Shown here piece by piece: positions 1-10,069 of a DNA stretch of 30,260 nt (within the stretch, counting starts at the first letter, position 1; every line of letters starts with the position of its first letter). The stretch spans positions 1,339,242 through 1,369,501 of the forward strand of contig BLXT01004061.1 in the NCBI GenBank assembly GCA_019648995.1. The letters run 5' to 3'. The DNA comes from Plakobranchus ocellatus. Its lineage: Eukaryota > Mollusca > Gastropoda > Plakobranchidae. The notes beneath the pieces are model-generated. The model did no database searches, was not told the DNA's origin, and saw nothing but the letters and a program-made list of their open reading frames with translations. The translations under genes and the position numbers were made by a program.

Positions 1-23
1 CCCCCCCCCCCCCCCCCCTCCCC
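1..23. repeat. poly(C) tract at window edge
   Basis: Eighteen C residues, one T and four C residues open the window. It is a simple homopolymer, possibly an assembly or microsatellite edge, with no coding meaning. Confidence 0.9.
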
Positions 24-510
24 CAAAACCAGTCCTTCTCTTCTTCCAAAAAAATTCGTTCAAATGTTGATAAATTAATATAGAAATATAAAAAAAACAG
101 ATTCCTGTGTATGTGTATATTTGGTGGAAGGGGTTAAATTAAACCAATAAATGATAGCAAAACAATAAAGAATCTTTGGAACAAAAATTAGCAGGTCTTA
201 GGGCCTGCCCATAAGGAATAATAAAGCACACTATTTTTTATTCATTTCGTATGCGTTTCTCTCCTGGGCCACATCCACAATGACACTGCTACATTACAAA
301 ATAGATTTAAGTTTACAAAGATCGTAATTTCTAGAGATACATGTATCTTGGTAGCCAAAATTAACCTCACTGTAAACATGTGGTTTGGATGTAACGCTGT
401 ACACGTGTAATTTGTGGTGACCCCACGCTTGAAAGTTCTAGCAGACAAAAAGTAAATCCCATGTGACAGGAAAGTAGGACAGGAACGGAAAAGTAGGCAA
501 AGAGGCTAAT
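24..510. other. left flank with clustered AATAAA motifs
   Basis: No convincing gene is seen. Three plus-strand AATAAA hexamers lie within 80 bases (146-151, 164-169, 220-225). They could mark the 3' end of a gene entering from the left, but such hexamers are also common by chance in AT-rich DNA. Short ORFs on both strands here have no recognisable family features. Confidence 0.4.
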
Positions 511-753
511 ATGGTGATTTTTATTTTACCGCTAGCGCAAGAAAGGGAAGCACGCAAAACGAACGATAAATTGGAAAATAAATTTCTTTTAAAATTCAGA
601 GAGCATCTGATAACTAAGTCTTTGTCGGATATGAACCTAAGCGCATCAGCCCCACACGCCCGCTGGTACAATGTACAATGGAAAGAACCGAACAGCGCTA
701 CTAGACCGGAACGAGACATTCTGATGATCTTTAAATTGAAAGAAAAGTATTAG
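511..753 (+). other. unassigned 80-codon open reading frame
   Basis: ATG at 511 to TAG at 751-753. The middle and end are charged and look protein-like (for example REARKTNDKLENKF near the start and HARWYNVQWKEP further on). An AATAAA at 784-789 lies about 30 bases after the stop, so this could be the terminal exon of an upstream plus-strand gene, with a possible acceptor at the CTAG near 532-535. I do not recognise the family. In vertebrates the gene upstream of CCNA2 is, from memory, BBS7, but this peptide does not look like what I recall of the BBS7 C-terminus. A chance ORF is equally possible, since the opposite strand is also open over 438-719. Confidence 0.2.
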
Positions 754-952
754 GGCCTAGTGGCCTAAAGGGGGACAATGAATAATAAAAGTTTTGCAAC
801 TGTTGCGTGTATCTATGTAAGGCCTTTTTTTTTTTTTTTTAATCGATCCTTTGTCCGTATATTCAGTATGATCTTTGCTCATTCCACTTAGAAAGAAAAA
901 TGACGCAAGCTGTCGACCAACGAAAAGAAATACAGTCACAATTTTTAATATC

Positions 953-1075
953 CACGTGAGCTAATCACCGTTTCTAGGGGAACTTGCCTCTGATTGGCTA
1001 CTTTGAGCGCAGCGGTTGATTTGACTGGTTGCCTCGTTTCTACTATAAACAGAGATTCTTCAACTCAAAATCAAC
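953..1075 (+). promoter_or_regulatory. possible cyclin A promoter (E-box, inverted CCAAT, TATA-like)
   Basis: A compact group of motifs: CACGTG at 953-958, inverted CCAAT (ATTGG) at 993-997 followed closely by TTTGAG at 1002-1007, and TATAAA at 1044-1049. Vertebrate cyclin A promoters pair NF-Y (CCAAT) sites with a CHR element of the TTTGAA type; TTTGAG would be an imperfect CHR. A 5' noncoding exon could start near 1075 and end at the GTAGGC donor-like site near 1168. An alternative with two ATTGG boxes lies at about 1775-1870. No transcript evidence is available. Confidence 0.25.
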
Positions 1076-1350
1076 TTTGCCCAACCAGCCAAGAGTACAA
1101 CTCACCTTGTTTCATACATTTATATTTTCTTTCTTTCATGCTTGGTAGGGTTAGTCAGTTTAGTAAAGGTAGGCTTACCTCAAGGTCCGCATAGTTTCGG
1201 TGTGTTGGGACTTTAGAAGTTAAGGGTATCGGCTTTCTTCGAAGTGTGGATCAAGGATAAACGTCAAGGTTAGAATTGATTTGAGGCAGCTGGTATTAGA
1301 CTTGAGCCTTATAGGCCTAGTGTAATTCAATTTTACTGGATATTATTAAT

Positions 1351-1552
1351 CTCTAGATCTAGATTTAGCTTTAGTGATCGCCTGCCTTATGATTTATTAA
1401 AAATTCGACTGGATGCAGGTTTTTAATAATCTAGATCTAGCTCTAGCTAGATATATCTAGACTCTAGATTTTTTTAGAAGATAAAGATCTAATCTAGATC
1501 TAGATCTAGAGTCTAGAAATATCGAGATCTAGATTCTAGATCTAGATTCTAG
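1351..1552. repeat. AGATCT/TCTAGA palindromic simple repeat
   Basis: About 200 bases are dominated by overlapping TCTAGA, AGATCT and CTAGATCTAG words, both runs and degenerate copies. Smaller clusters of the same words occur near 1720-1731, 17700-17775 and 19340-19415, so the motif family recurs across the locus. It reads as a decayed simple or satellite-like repeat and not as a single regulatory site. Confidence 0.75.
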
Positions 1553-2404
1553 TTTTTAATTTTAATTTTGGCAAGAGCTCAGGCCAGACAAGTCTTCCTT
1601 TTTGAGCATGAAAAATTATCTATGTTCGGAACACTCGTCTTTCATTGAATGAAATTTATTCTAGAATCCTATATATCTAGACTCTTGACTAGGTGCTGTA
1701 CCTGGACGCATTTTACAAGATCTAGATCTAGATTGATGTAGAAAAATAGAGAAAGATCTCCACCAGGGCTTTAATTATTGGTATCCATTTGTTTATATGG
1801 CGGAGTGTTCGTGTTTTAAAGTCGGACCGTATCAAATTAAAACACGTCATTTCGTCAGTAATATTGGTAGGCTGTATTATCCCTATGAAACCGATAATAC
1901 TGACAAAATGAATTGTTTTAGATCTAGTTGTTCAGGTCCAGTTTAGAAATAAAACATGATATATGGCCGGAACTTAAACGAGACCGCAATTGTATAGGAG
2001 TGCCAAATTTTATTTTAATCCTTACAATAGAAGGCATTTTTAAGACTAGATTCAAAATTGTCAAAAATGTTCACAAGCCAGCGGCAATTCTCTGGTGTCT
2101 TGCCAATCGATAAATCAATGGTTACTCTTCTGAATGTTTATGTAGGAAACAATTACTTGTAGAAATTACCTTCATTATGGCTAGTCTATAAACGAGCAAC
2201 ACAGGAAAACAGCTTTTGGTCTATTGATGGGCACATCAGACAAGTCACTTGCTAGATTTAAAAACCTAATCCCATTACCATCAGGACTTTTGAAAGGTTT
2301 CTGATCTTGCACATAAAGCTATTTGGTATTCCTATTACATTTATTGAGGAAATGAAGTGCTAATCAAATTTGAGTATTTACCAAAAAATTATTGTTAAAA
2401 ACAG

Positions 2405-2511
2405 AGGCACTAGGCCTACTTTAAGGGGACCCCTTTTTGTTGGTAGGCCTAGCTTATGAAGGTATATTTTTTTAGCCTTGTCCAAATGGGGTCCCTTAAA
2501 GCAAGTGGTGC
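2405..2511. repeat. imperfect inverted repeat (hairpin)
   Basis: CTTTAAGGGGACCCC (2419-2433) is matched in reverse complement by GGGGTCCCTTAAAG (2488-2501), with one extra base. The flanks are partly complementary (GGCAC near 2406, GTGCC near 2508). Inside the left half there is also a CTAGGCCTAC...GTAGGCCTAG pair. It is probably a small foldback element or hairpin. Confidence 0.55.
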
Positions 2512-3171
2512 CAAATTTTGACTTTTGGTAAGACTTCCCAATAGTTGACTACTATTTAGTCATGAAATGTTGCTTGTATGCATTATCCACAATCTTTCCC
2601 AACATTTTGAGATTTTGTAAAGAGTAGGCACTAGGCTATAGGCCTACATATGCTGGAAAAATTTTGGATTATGCACCCATGATATATTCCAATGACAAAC
2701 GGAGGCAATTTAAAATTTGCTGATCGATTATAGTTTTGCAAGTTTTTCACCTTAGATAAGCATCTAGACTGATGATGGCCAAGTTTGTTGATCAAATATA
2801 GGGCAATAGATTTAGAAATGAATTGCAAGGGTCAAATTGTTAAGCTTATATTGTGATGACAAATGGTTAATAGCTTTCATCAATTTTGACTTGTGTACAC
2901 ATTCAGTTGTGCCACAGGTGCTATATCACCCAAGGGCATGCTTTGAGATCACCAGCGATTACGATTTAAATGGAGTAGATGCCCACTTGTTCTTTAGTAA
3001 TCACAAATGCAAAATTTTATTAGTATGGAATGTTTTGTGTGCATAAATCTTTCCACAAATGGTGATAGCTACTTGATTTGTAAACAAGCATTTTATTCAT
3101 AATCACAAAAAATGAATATTTGCAGCTTATAATACATCCTATTGTACTATTTTTTTCATTTTTCCCCACAG

Positions 3172-3339
3172 GACCTTATCAAGATGCTACCTATTAGGCA
3201 AACCACATCTCGAGAGGATATGGGAGAGAATGGCCCAAGGAATAAACAAGTTCAAAGAGCGGGGGCTAACAGAAGACCTGTGCTGGGAAATGTAACAAAC
3301 CAAGTTAGGCGACAACCTCAACGTGTTGCCAAAGAAAGG
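3172..3339 (+). CDS. CCNA: cyclin A coding exon 1
   Basis: The acceptor TTTCCCCACAG ends at 3171. Twelve bases precede the ATG at 3184 and the donor GTACAT starts at 3340. It encodes residues 1-52, a basic disordered N-terminus with destruction box R31-x-x-L34-x(4)-N39. It ends in phase 0. Confidence 0.85.
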
Positions 3340-6300
3340 GTACATAAATCTTTTTTACTCAGTGTCACTTATTGCTTAAATTTTGCTTTGATTTGGGTGT
3401 TTTCATTATAGCTTCGATAAGATTTGGTTCAAGTTTTTTTTGAACCATTTTTAGTCAGGCCTATATTAACACATTTTAAAATTTTTCAGCCCAAATACTC
3501 TCAAATGCCAATTTACATACAAGATTAGTGCATTCTAAGCCATGTCTATAATTGGCTCTAAGATGATTTTTTTTTTTGACTAACACTTTGTTTCCTCTTA
3601 ACTTTTTAGCATTCTGTTGTTCATGCTGGCCCAACCAGGCAAGCTGCAGCTGGACAGGAAAATGACATAAGCAATGTCCAAGGAAAAAAAGCTGTTGGTG
3701 GAGCGTTCACAATTTTTGAAGATGTCCCTGCACCCAGGGAGCTCTTGCAGGAGCCTCTTCAGGATGTTATTGATCTGGATGATGAGCCCATGCTCGATCA
3801 AGAGAATATACCACTTCCTGAGCCGCAGCAGCTCCATGACGCTGTTGTGGGTCTGAACATTGGTGACCATGTGAGGCAGAATCACATTCCACTGGCACCA
3901 CTACAGCTGGAGCGTAGATTTAGTGGTAAGTTTTGGAATTCTATTTGCATCTAGGCTTCTGGCATGATAAGCCCTTTTTTATTTGGTGAGGTCCTTGCTC
4001 TCTACATCAGTTGTAATTATTCTTAAAGCTAAAATTGCAAAATCCATGTCTCAATGATTTTTATAACCTGGATGAATTTATCATTTTACAGCAAATATTT
4101 ATTTTTGGAGTGTTCGATTGCTTGAAGTTGGATAAATTTGTCAGTTGAAAAATTCCTTGATTAAACCAAGTCAAATTTATCTTAAAGCATTTGTCTAGGA
4201 TATGTTGGGAGAGTGGTTTTCACTTATAAACCATATAATGCATATGTAGCTCTGAATGTAGAAAATGGTAAAGCATGCTTTAAATGGGCTCTAGGTGAGC
4301 GCAACCTAAAATTTTCCATGTGTGAATTGTGCATTGCACAATCAAACAAGTCTTGATGTTAATTGGCAAATGGCATGGTTTATTTCAATGCTGTTACTTA
4401 TGTCCCGTTTGCCCAGATTTGAGATCTAGCCACTAGAGTAGTATTTGCCATCTGGTGCATACTAGGAATGGGACAATTTATGTGAACTAGTGAAGGGATT
4501 GCACTATCGAATGTGTAATGGATTTGGCATTTCCTTTTTGTTTCTCATCAACTCTTAATTTACCAGGCCCTTCTAGAATTTCGATAACCAAAAACCAAAG
4601 CAAGGAGCAAAACTTTTTTTCATAACAGGTGCCACCAAAAAAAATTATATAAATTCTAATATTGGTTTTACAAAAATTCGAAAAATCACATTTTGGAGAA
4701 ATGAACAAGCTTTCTTCTCATATATAACATGTTATGCTTTTATATCAAGAAATTGTGAAAAAAAATAGTAAAAAATTACCATCCCTATCAGACTGTGCCT
4801 CCGAATCTGGGTCCGAATCTAACTCAAGATCTAGAGTGCCATTGTTCCAATCTTCAAATGTCTACCCCTCTATCATCATTACTCGTATTTCTTTCATTGT
4901 ATATATCTCTTTATTCCTCATCAAGTGTTATCTACTTCATTTTTGGTTCTGGACAGACAAGCTGGCTTAAGAAATTGAAAGCCATTTTATATAAAACCGC
5001 TGTACCACTTCTATTCAACCGATTCTCATGCAGTAAAGAACAATCAAACTGCCGATAGAGCTCTCTTGCGTCAGAAACTATTTTAAAAAATAGGCTCTGT
5101 TCCGTACAGAAAAAGTGGATGCTAAACGCAAATATTAGCGGGCGATATGGTAATTTAAGTTTATTCCTTCATACTTGACCATAATCTGAAGTTTCATTTC
5201 TTACCTCAGACTTGACCTGAGAATTTTTTTCCTTTGTATTCTACAGATGCCCCAATGCTTTTTGAGGATGGACAGGAACATGAGATTGGACAACCAGATG
5301 AATATGGCTTGGACCCCTATTTCATGGACATATATGATAATCTTAGAATTAGAGAGGTTAGAATCAATCATTCTTCTCTTAAATTTTGAGTGGGTTGAAT
5401 CACTCAAAATCTTCCTACTTTCATCTCTTGAAACTGATGTGAAATGGACCTCCGTCTCTCCTACCAGCCTATAACTTATTGTTAGAAAGACATAAGCATT
5501 TTTGTTTAGACTGTTTGTTTATTCAGGAATGACAAGGTCAAATTCTGAATTGAGTTGTGCACATTTTTTGCCTGCAAGTCCTCTTACCACTTGATTGTTT
5601 TTTTAAAAGGTTTGCATTTGCATTACAGTCCTATAAGAGCCATGAGCTATCTATCCCCAAAGAAAAAGTTCTGTCGAATTAAATTTAAGTTGAGACTTTT
5701 GTTTTGTTTGCAGTGTGAGAACCGCCCAACAAAGAATTATATGAATCGGCAGACTGATGTATCTACATCTATGAGAAATATTTTGGTTGACTGGCTTGTT
5801 GAGGTAGGTGCTACTTGGTCATGTACGTGTTAATGGGGCATCGGCGGTACAGTGGCTAACGAGTCTGCCCTGAGCTCTGCAGGGACTCTTCTGTCGCAAG
5901 TTCGAGTCCCGCTACTGGCGACCTGGCCCGACAGAGGGCTTGAAAGCTTGAGATCACCTGTTGTGGACTGGCTATATACAAAACCCAAAACTTGGTCATG
6001 AAAGGCACATTAGCATATCTACATTGAAGTTGTATTCTCCGGTTTTAGGGGTTTGCTCTTAGTTGTATAAACTTGCAAAGAAAGATTATGCATATTGTAA
6101 ATAAATTTGTGGCATTTTGGTAAATCTAATGTATTGCATAGATCTGTATGTCAGTTCTGAGCGTCTCTGGGTCACAAATTAAAATGTTTGTGTGGAGCAA
6201 CTAGGGTAAATCTAAGACATTGTAAAGGATATGTTATACTCTTGCCCTTTGATTTGACTGGAGAAGGTTATAAAAATACAACCTTGGAACTGATAAATTG

Positions 6301-8927
6301 AGATTCACTTTTTAGAACATTTATTTAAAGCGTATGTATTTGTAAGCTTTCATATCTCATGTCCAGAATGTGATTTGCCTTTTTATGAATATAATCAGTA
6401 TAATGCGCTTATTTTCAATTAGATTTGCAGCTTTTAGCTTAGATTTTTTCGGTTAATTTTGAGATTCTAAATATTTGAATTGCATTTCTTTAGCCAATTT
6501 GATCTCTCTTGTACATATGCAATGGTTTGAATTTTCCAACTTTGGCTTGGAATCTTTTTTTAAAAAGCATATTTTGGTTTTTTAGGTTGGTGAGGAATAC
6601 AAGCTTCACCGAGAGACGTTCTTTTTGGCTGTGGATTACATTGATCGCTTCCTCAGCTTGGTTGGTGTCCATCGACCCAAGCTGCAACTGGTGGGAACTG
6701 CCTGCATGTTTATCGCAGCGTAAGTCTAGGATAGTTAAGATGTCAACTATATTTGCATTGTTTGTCACATAAACTGATTTATTTCACTGAAAGTTTTGAA
6801 GAAAAAGATGTAATTTGTTACAAAGAAAATGATTTTTGTTTTGAAAGGACTTGTTTCACATGAAAGTTGGTGTATAAAATCTTTTCCTGCTCTAGTCAAT
6901 CATTTTTTTTTTTTTGAATATTGTAACCTCTTATTCCCAGAAAATATGAGGAAATCTACCCACCAGATATTTCCGATTTCGTGTACATAACAGATGACAC
7001 CTACACCAGGAATCAAGTAAGATTTATCTCAAGTCCAGTCCCATTGTCATGTGGTAATTGTTGATTTTAAACCATCGAAATGGCCTGAAGCATTGTGAGC
7101 TTTGTAATGGTGAAAACTAAATGGAACTTTGAATTAGAGTTGATATATGGGCTTTTATAATTTAGAGGGGCAAAAAAGCTTACACTTCTTTCTGAAAAGT
7201 TGTATATGCTGTGCTATATTTCTCGTATTGGGACTGGTATCAACACATTGAAGAATTTTTCATTGAGCAAAGAATTTCCTTGCTTCCAATATTGAAAGTA
7301 ATATAGGCTTGGTATGCTCCTGTATTTGTTCACACATCTTCTCATTGTGTCAATTTTTTGTCTTCTAGTAGCAGATATAGTTCCTTTTATCTTTAAGGAT
7401 TGACTTGTTCCTTTAAAAATGCTTTCACAACTTGTTTCAGTTTTGAATGAACTAAATTAAGTGATTGTGTTAATTCTTGGTATTTTTTGTGCGTCTTTCA
7501 TTCATCTCAGGTGATCAAGATGGAGAGTGTGATTCTGAAGATTTTGGAGTTTAAGCTGGCAGTGCCCACTGTGACCTGGTTTTGTGAAAGGTTCCTGGAG
7601 GTCCTTAAGCCGTCAGATCGTTGCAAAAATCTGGCCCATGTAAGTTACTATTAAGTTGGGAGATTATTTTGCGCATATTTCCTAAATTGGAAAATGTTTA
7701 TCAAGCGCGTAACCAATACTTGACTAGCCCCTTTGAAGAGCATATCATTTTAATTTTGTTTTGCATTTAAATATCCTGCCTTCAGAAGTTATGCATTTTT
7801 AGATCTTTAATTTTGCTCTTAACCCTTTTTTCTAGTTCCTCACAGAGCTGTCTGTGATTGAGATTGAGGAATTCCTCAGGTTCAGACCGAGTGAGGTTGC
7901 TGCAAGTGCTATTATCCTGGCCCGCAGCACCGTTGGCGAGGGGAATCCATGGGTGAGAAGTAATTTTTAAATATGTATCTTTTTTATCATGATGAAAGCT
8001 GTTCAAGCATTCATTTTTGGATGCATGAAAGACATAAGGGAATCATTGACCAAATCTTGCACCATTGACCTTTTGAAGACTACAGAATGGTGAGCTTTTC
8101 AGAAATATGATCAAGAAAATAGCATTGAATCTTTGGAGAAATGAGTCATCAAAGTATGACTCAGCCTGATCTCTGGAGAATCCATGACAGAGTGATTGTC
8201 CTATATTTTTATGGATTCTAGCAGAAGTTGTATAATTTGTAATTTTTTTTTTTTTACCTAGTTTCTAATAGATAAATATTCTAAGACAAAATACAAATGA
8301 TTATTGGTATTTAAGAGTAGGAATCCCCAATAGACATTGTACATTTTGGCATTTGATTTTCTCTGCTCATTAACGATTTCTTTCTTGGTTTGGAATTGCA
8401 TAAGCCGATGCAATGCAATGCTAGATATCTCATACTTTCTATTGTTTCTGTGACAGCCTGAGAGTGCAAAGCTGATGAGCAAATACAGCCTCAGTGACCT
8501 GGAGCCATGTGTGCGGCGCTTGTTCAAGCAGTACTCCCGAAAAGCAGACATTCCTCAGCAAGCAGTCATTGAAAAATACAAGCAAGAGAAGTGAGATTTA
8601 AATCTATTTCTTGGCTTTTTGGCACAAATACTTTAAGTCATGATAGTGGTTCCGATTGAATGTTTCGGTTTTGCTTTTTAGGCCTGAGAATTTGATTTTG
8701 TGATATCTCCATCAGCTTACTGTGTTAAAGCAGTATATCTTAGCAGATATTTTATGTAGTTGTGGAAGATGTTTGCATTTTCCAAAATGTTTTTCAAATG
8801 AAGGCTGTAATTACTTTTTTTGTCAAGAAAATTGGCCTTCATTTCCATGTATTTATAAAATCTTTTTCTTCCCAGGTTTGGAAGGGTCTCTCTGCTGGAC
8901 CCCCCTCAAGTCTTGGCCATTTACTAG
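3184..8927 (+). CDS. CCNA: cyclin A (ten coding exons)
   Basis: Coding exons are 3184-3339, 3610-3925, 5247-5356, 5714-5803, 6586-6719, 6941-7016, 7511-7639, 7836-7952, 8457-8590 and 8876-8927. All junctions are GT/AG, the phases agree and the sum is 1314 nt (437 residues). Family knowledge: A-type cyclins bind CDK1/CDK2, drive S phase and mitotic entry in the nucleus, and are destroyed by APC/C. Seen here: destruction box RPVLGNVTN at residues 31-39, ABBA-type FTIFED at 85-90, hydrophobic patch [11 protein letters not shown] at 214-224, and an N-terminal cyclin box from about 180 to 311 with [19 protein letters not shown] and KYEEIYPP. K270 and E299 align with CDK-contacting K266 and E295 of human cyclin A2. 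A C-terminal cyclin fold follows to about 430. The length is near the usual 420-430. The start ATG has A at -3; a start in an upstream in-frame exon cannot be excluded, because the exon is open above the ATG. Confidence 0.95.
3610..3925 (+). CDS. CCNA: cyclin A coding exon 2
   Basis: The acceptor TTTTTAG ends at 3609 and a strong donor GTAAGT starts at 3926. It encodes residues 53-157 plus one base: an acidic linker with the ABBA-type motif FTIFED (85-90). In human cyclin A2 the equivalent segment reads FTIHVD. It ends in phase 1. Confidence 0.9.
3926..5246 (+). other. cyclin A intron 2 (coding-intron numbering)
   Basis: A 1.3-kb intron. A partly open, serine-rich acidic stretch near 4780-4835 reads [18 protein letters not shown] in the plus frame and vaguely resembles a minus-strand stretch near 20.95 kb. 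No supported gene is seen, and no other structure stands out. Confidence 0.5.
5247..5356 (+). CDS. CCNA: cyclin A coding exon 3
   Basis: The acceptor TTCTACAG ends at 5246 and the donor GTTAGA starts at 5357. It encodes residues 158-194, ending [11 protein letters not shown], the N-terminal helix that precedes the cyclin box in A-type cyclins. Frame continuity from the previous exon is exact. Confidence 0.9.
5714..5803 (+). CDS. CCNA: cyclin A coding exon 4
   Basis: The acceptor TTTGCAG ends at 5713 and the donor GTAGGT starts at 5804. It encodes residues 195-224 with the substrate-docking hydrophobic patch M214, I217, L218 and W221. The classic MRAIL reads MRNIL here. A SINE is inserted 20 bases past the donor. 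Confidence 0.95.
5824..5989 (+). mobile_element. tRNA-derived SINE with target-site duplication
   Basis: A 166-bp insertion is flanked by the identical 11-mer ACTTGGTCATG at 5813-5823 and 5990-6000, the signature of target-primed insertion. The 5' head (about 5836-5923) is tRNA-like. It has an A-box-like GGTACAGTGGCTAACGAG region and a near-perfect B box GTTCGAGTCCC at 5900-5910, so an RNA polymerase III promoter may survive. A 65-base unrelated body and a short A-rich tail follow. It lies in the same orientation as CCNA, 20 bases beyond a splice donor. The near-perfect duplication suggests a fairly recent insertion. Confidence 0.85.
6586..6719 (+). CDS. CCNA: cyclin A coding exon 5
   Basis: The acceptor TTTTAG ends at 6585 and the donor GTAAGT starts at 6720. 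It encodes residues 225-268 and two bases of 269. This is the core cyclin-box segment with [20 protein letters not shown] and [13 protein letters not shown]. Confidence 0.95.
6941..7016 (+). CDS. CCNA: cyclin A coding exon 6
   Basis: The acceptor ATTCCCAG ends at 6940 and the donor GTAAGA starts at 7017. It encodes residues 269-294, including [21 protein letters not shown]270 corresponds to the CDK-contact lysine of human cyclin A2. Confidence 0.95.
7511..7639 (+). CDS. CCNA: cyclin A coding exon 7
   Basis: The acceptor CATCTCAG ends at 7510 and the donor GTAAGT starts at 7640. It encodes residues 295-337. E299 in VIKMESVIL matches the CDK-contact glutamate, and the first helix of the C-terminal cyclin fold begins near TVTWFCERF. 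Confidence 0.95.
7836..7952 (+). CDS. CCNA: cyclin A coding exon 8
   Basis: The acceptor TTTCTAG ends at 7835 and the donor GTGAGA starts at 7953. It encodes residues 338-376 of the C-terminal cyclin fold ([25 protein letters not shown]). It ends in phase 0. Confidence 0.93.
8457..8590 (+). CDS. CCNA: cyclin A coding exon 9
   Basis: The acceptor TGTGACAG ends at 8456 and the donor GTGAGA starts at 8591. It encodes residues 377-420 and two bases of 421. [11 protein letters not shown] and [10 protein letters not shown] correspond to the last helices of cyclin A. Confidence 0.93.
8876..8927 (+). CDS. CCNA: cyclin A terminal coding exon
   Basis: The acceptor TTCTTCCCAG ends at 8875 and the stop TAG is at 8925-8927. 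It encodes the tail [17 protein letters not shown], matching the conserved VSLLxPP end of A-type cyclins. Confidence 0.93.
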
Positions 8928-9982
8928 TGAGCTGAGACCCGGTGGTTTAGGATGGATAGCAAACCTGGCCTAGTAACATATACCACATGGAGAAGATCTA
9001 GCGGACGGTGATGTCTTTTTTTTTTTTTTCTTGTATTTATAACTGTTTTGTAAGAGGTCGCTACGGCGAATGGATGGCTCAAGCTGCTGTTTATTATGAA
9101 CTACTATTGGTACAGGATTTTGTCAGGTTATCATTGGGACCAACATAATTTTATGCTCAAATGTGCGACCGGCAGCTCCTGATCAATTACATGTATGTTT
9201 GATTATAGCATGGTCTACAGGTTATTCTGGGATGCAGACATTTTTGTGCATTGGGGGTAAATTAACATTTTCTCCCCTAGTACATCTCCTTTAGACCAGT
9301 TAATTGCTTCCTATTGTCTTTGATCTTTTGTGTAATTTGTCCGTCAGATCTAATCAGTGGTTTATGTTGGTAGATGATTTATGAGCTTGTGCAATATGGT
9401 CTTGTTGAAACTTAGGTTCTTTTACACACTTCCCCTCCTCTCTCAATTATAGGGACTTTTCTTATAGACTCTGCCAACTTGTGCTGAATGACATCTCCCT
9501 GGTAAGCTTTAAGAAGTGTTTCTATTTTTGTCAGAGTAGTTGGATGCCCTTGGCTGTTTGAGCATGTCCCAAGTTTACAAATTGCTCGAGAAGTGAGATA
9601 TATATGTTGCTTGTTTAGCCTCAGTTTAGTCAATAGGATTGGATTTTGGGTGTATCAAGTTGGAGTGAGAGTAGGTCTAATACATTAGCAACATATCTTT
9701 CGGCTTCTTGAGGAGCTCTAGTTTTGAGGTGATATATAATATACTGCGGTGGCTTGTCTTTTGAGTTAGCAACTTTTACACACGGGCTTGCTATGCTTTT
9801 CTGGTTAGACTATCAATTTTCCTATCTGTTTGTTTTTCCACCAATTCTTTTCCTGTGCCTGTCTCGCTTTATGTAAGCTGTTGTTTTTGTCGTCCTTTTT
9901 GTCTCTTGTCAGTTGTAAAAGTTGCCACATTGCGGAAAGCTTGCTGTCTTTGCCTACCACCCTTTTGAAGTCAAATTAATTG

Positions 9983-9990
9983 TGTAAATA
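9983..9990 (+). promoter_or_regulatory. Pumilio-type element TGTAAATA
   Basis: It matches the PUF consensus UGUANAUA in the probable cyclin A 3' UTR. Function is inferred from motif and position only. Confidence 0.4.
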
Positions 9991-10003
9991 TTGTCGCAGA
10001 AAG

Positions 10004-10069
10004 ATAAAAACCAAAAAAAAAAAAACCTAAAAAAAAAAACAAAAAAAAAAAACAAAACGGAAAAAAAAT
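10004..10069 (+). repeat. A-rich simple repeat
   Basis: Runs of A broken by single C, T or G residues (AAAAACC, AAAAAC and AAAACGG units). It looks like low-complexity DNA, possibly a decayed poly(A) tail. The run lies inside the proposed 3' UTR. Confidence 0.8.

Larger units (their letters stand above)
1076..3171. other. upstream/intron 1 region of cyclin A
   Basis: There is no coding exon. The region contains the AGATCT/TCTAGA tract (1351-1552), four TAGGCCTA palindromes and two inverted repeats. One is imperfect at 1855-1869/1891-1905 and one is at about 2405-2511. Because the first coding exon starts with a good acceptor at 3170-3171, most of this stretch is probably a 5' UTR intron. Confidence 0.4.

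Noticed and set aside
3142..3183. In-frame ATG upstream of the chosen cyclin A start
   Set aside because: The extra residues fall in the polypyrimidine tract and acceptor of an intron, so they are not in the mRNA.
5836..5923. Functional tRNA gene
   Set aside because: It is fused to an unrelated body and tail, is flanked by a target-site duplication and lacks a clean cloverleaf; a SINE head explains it.
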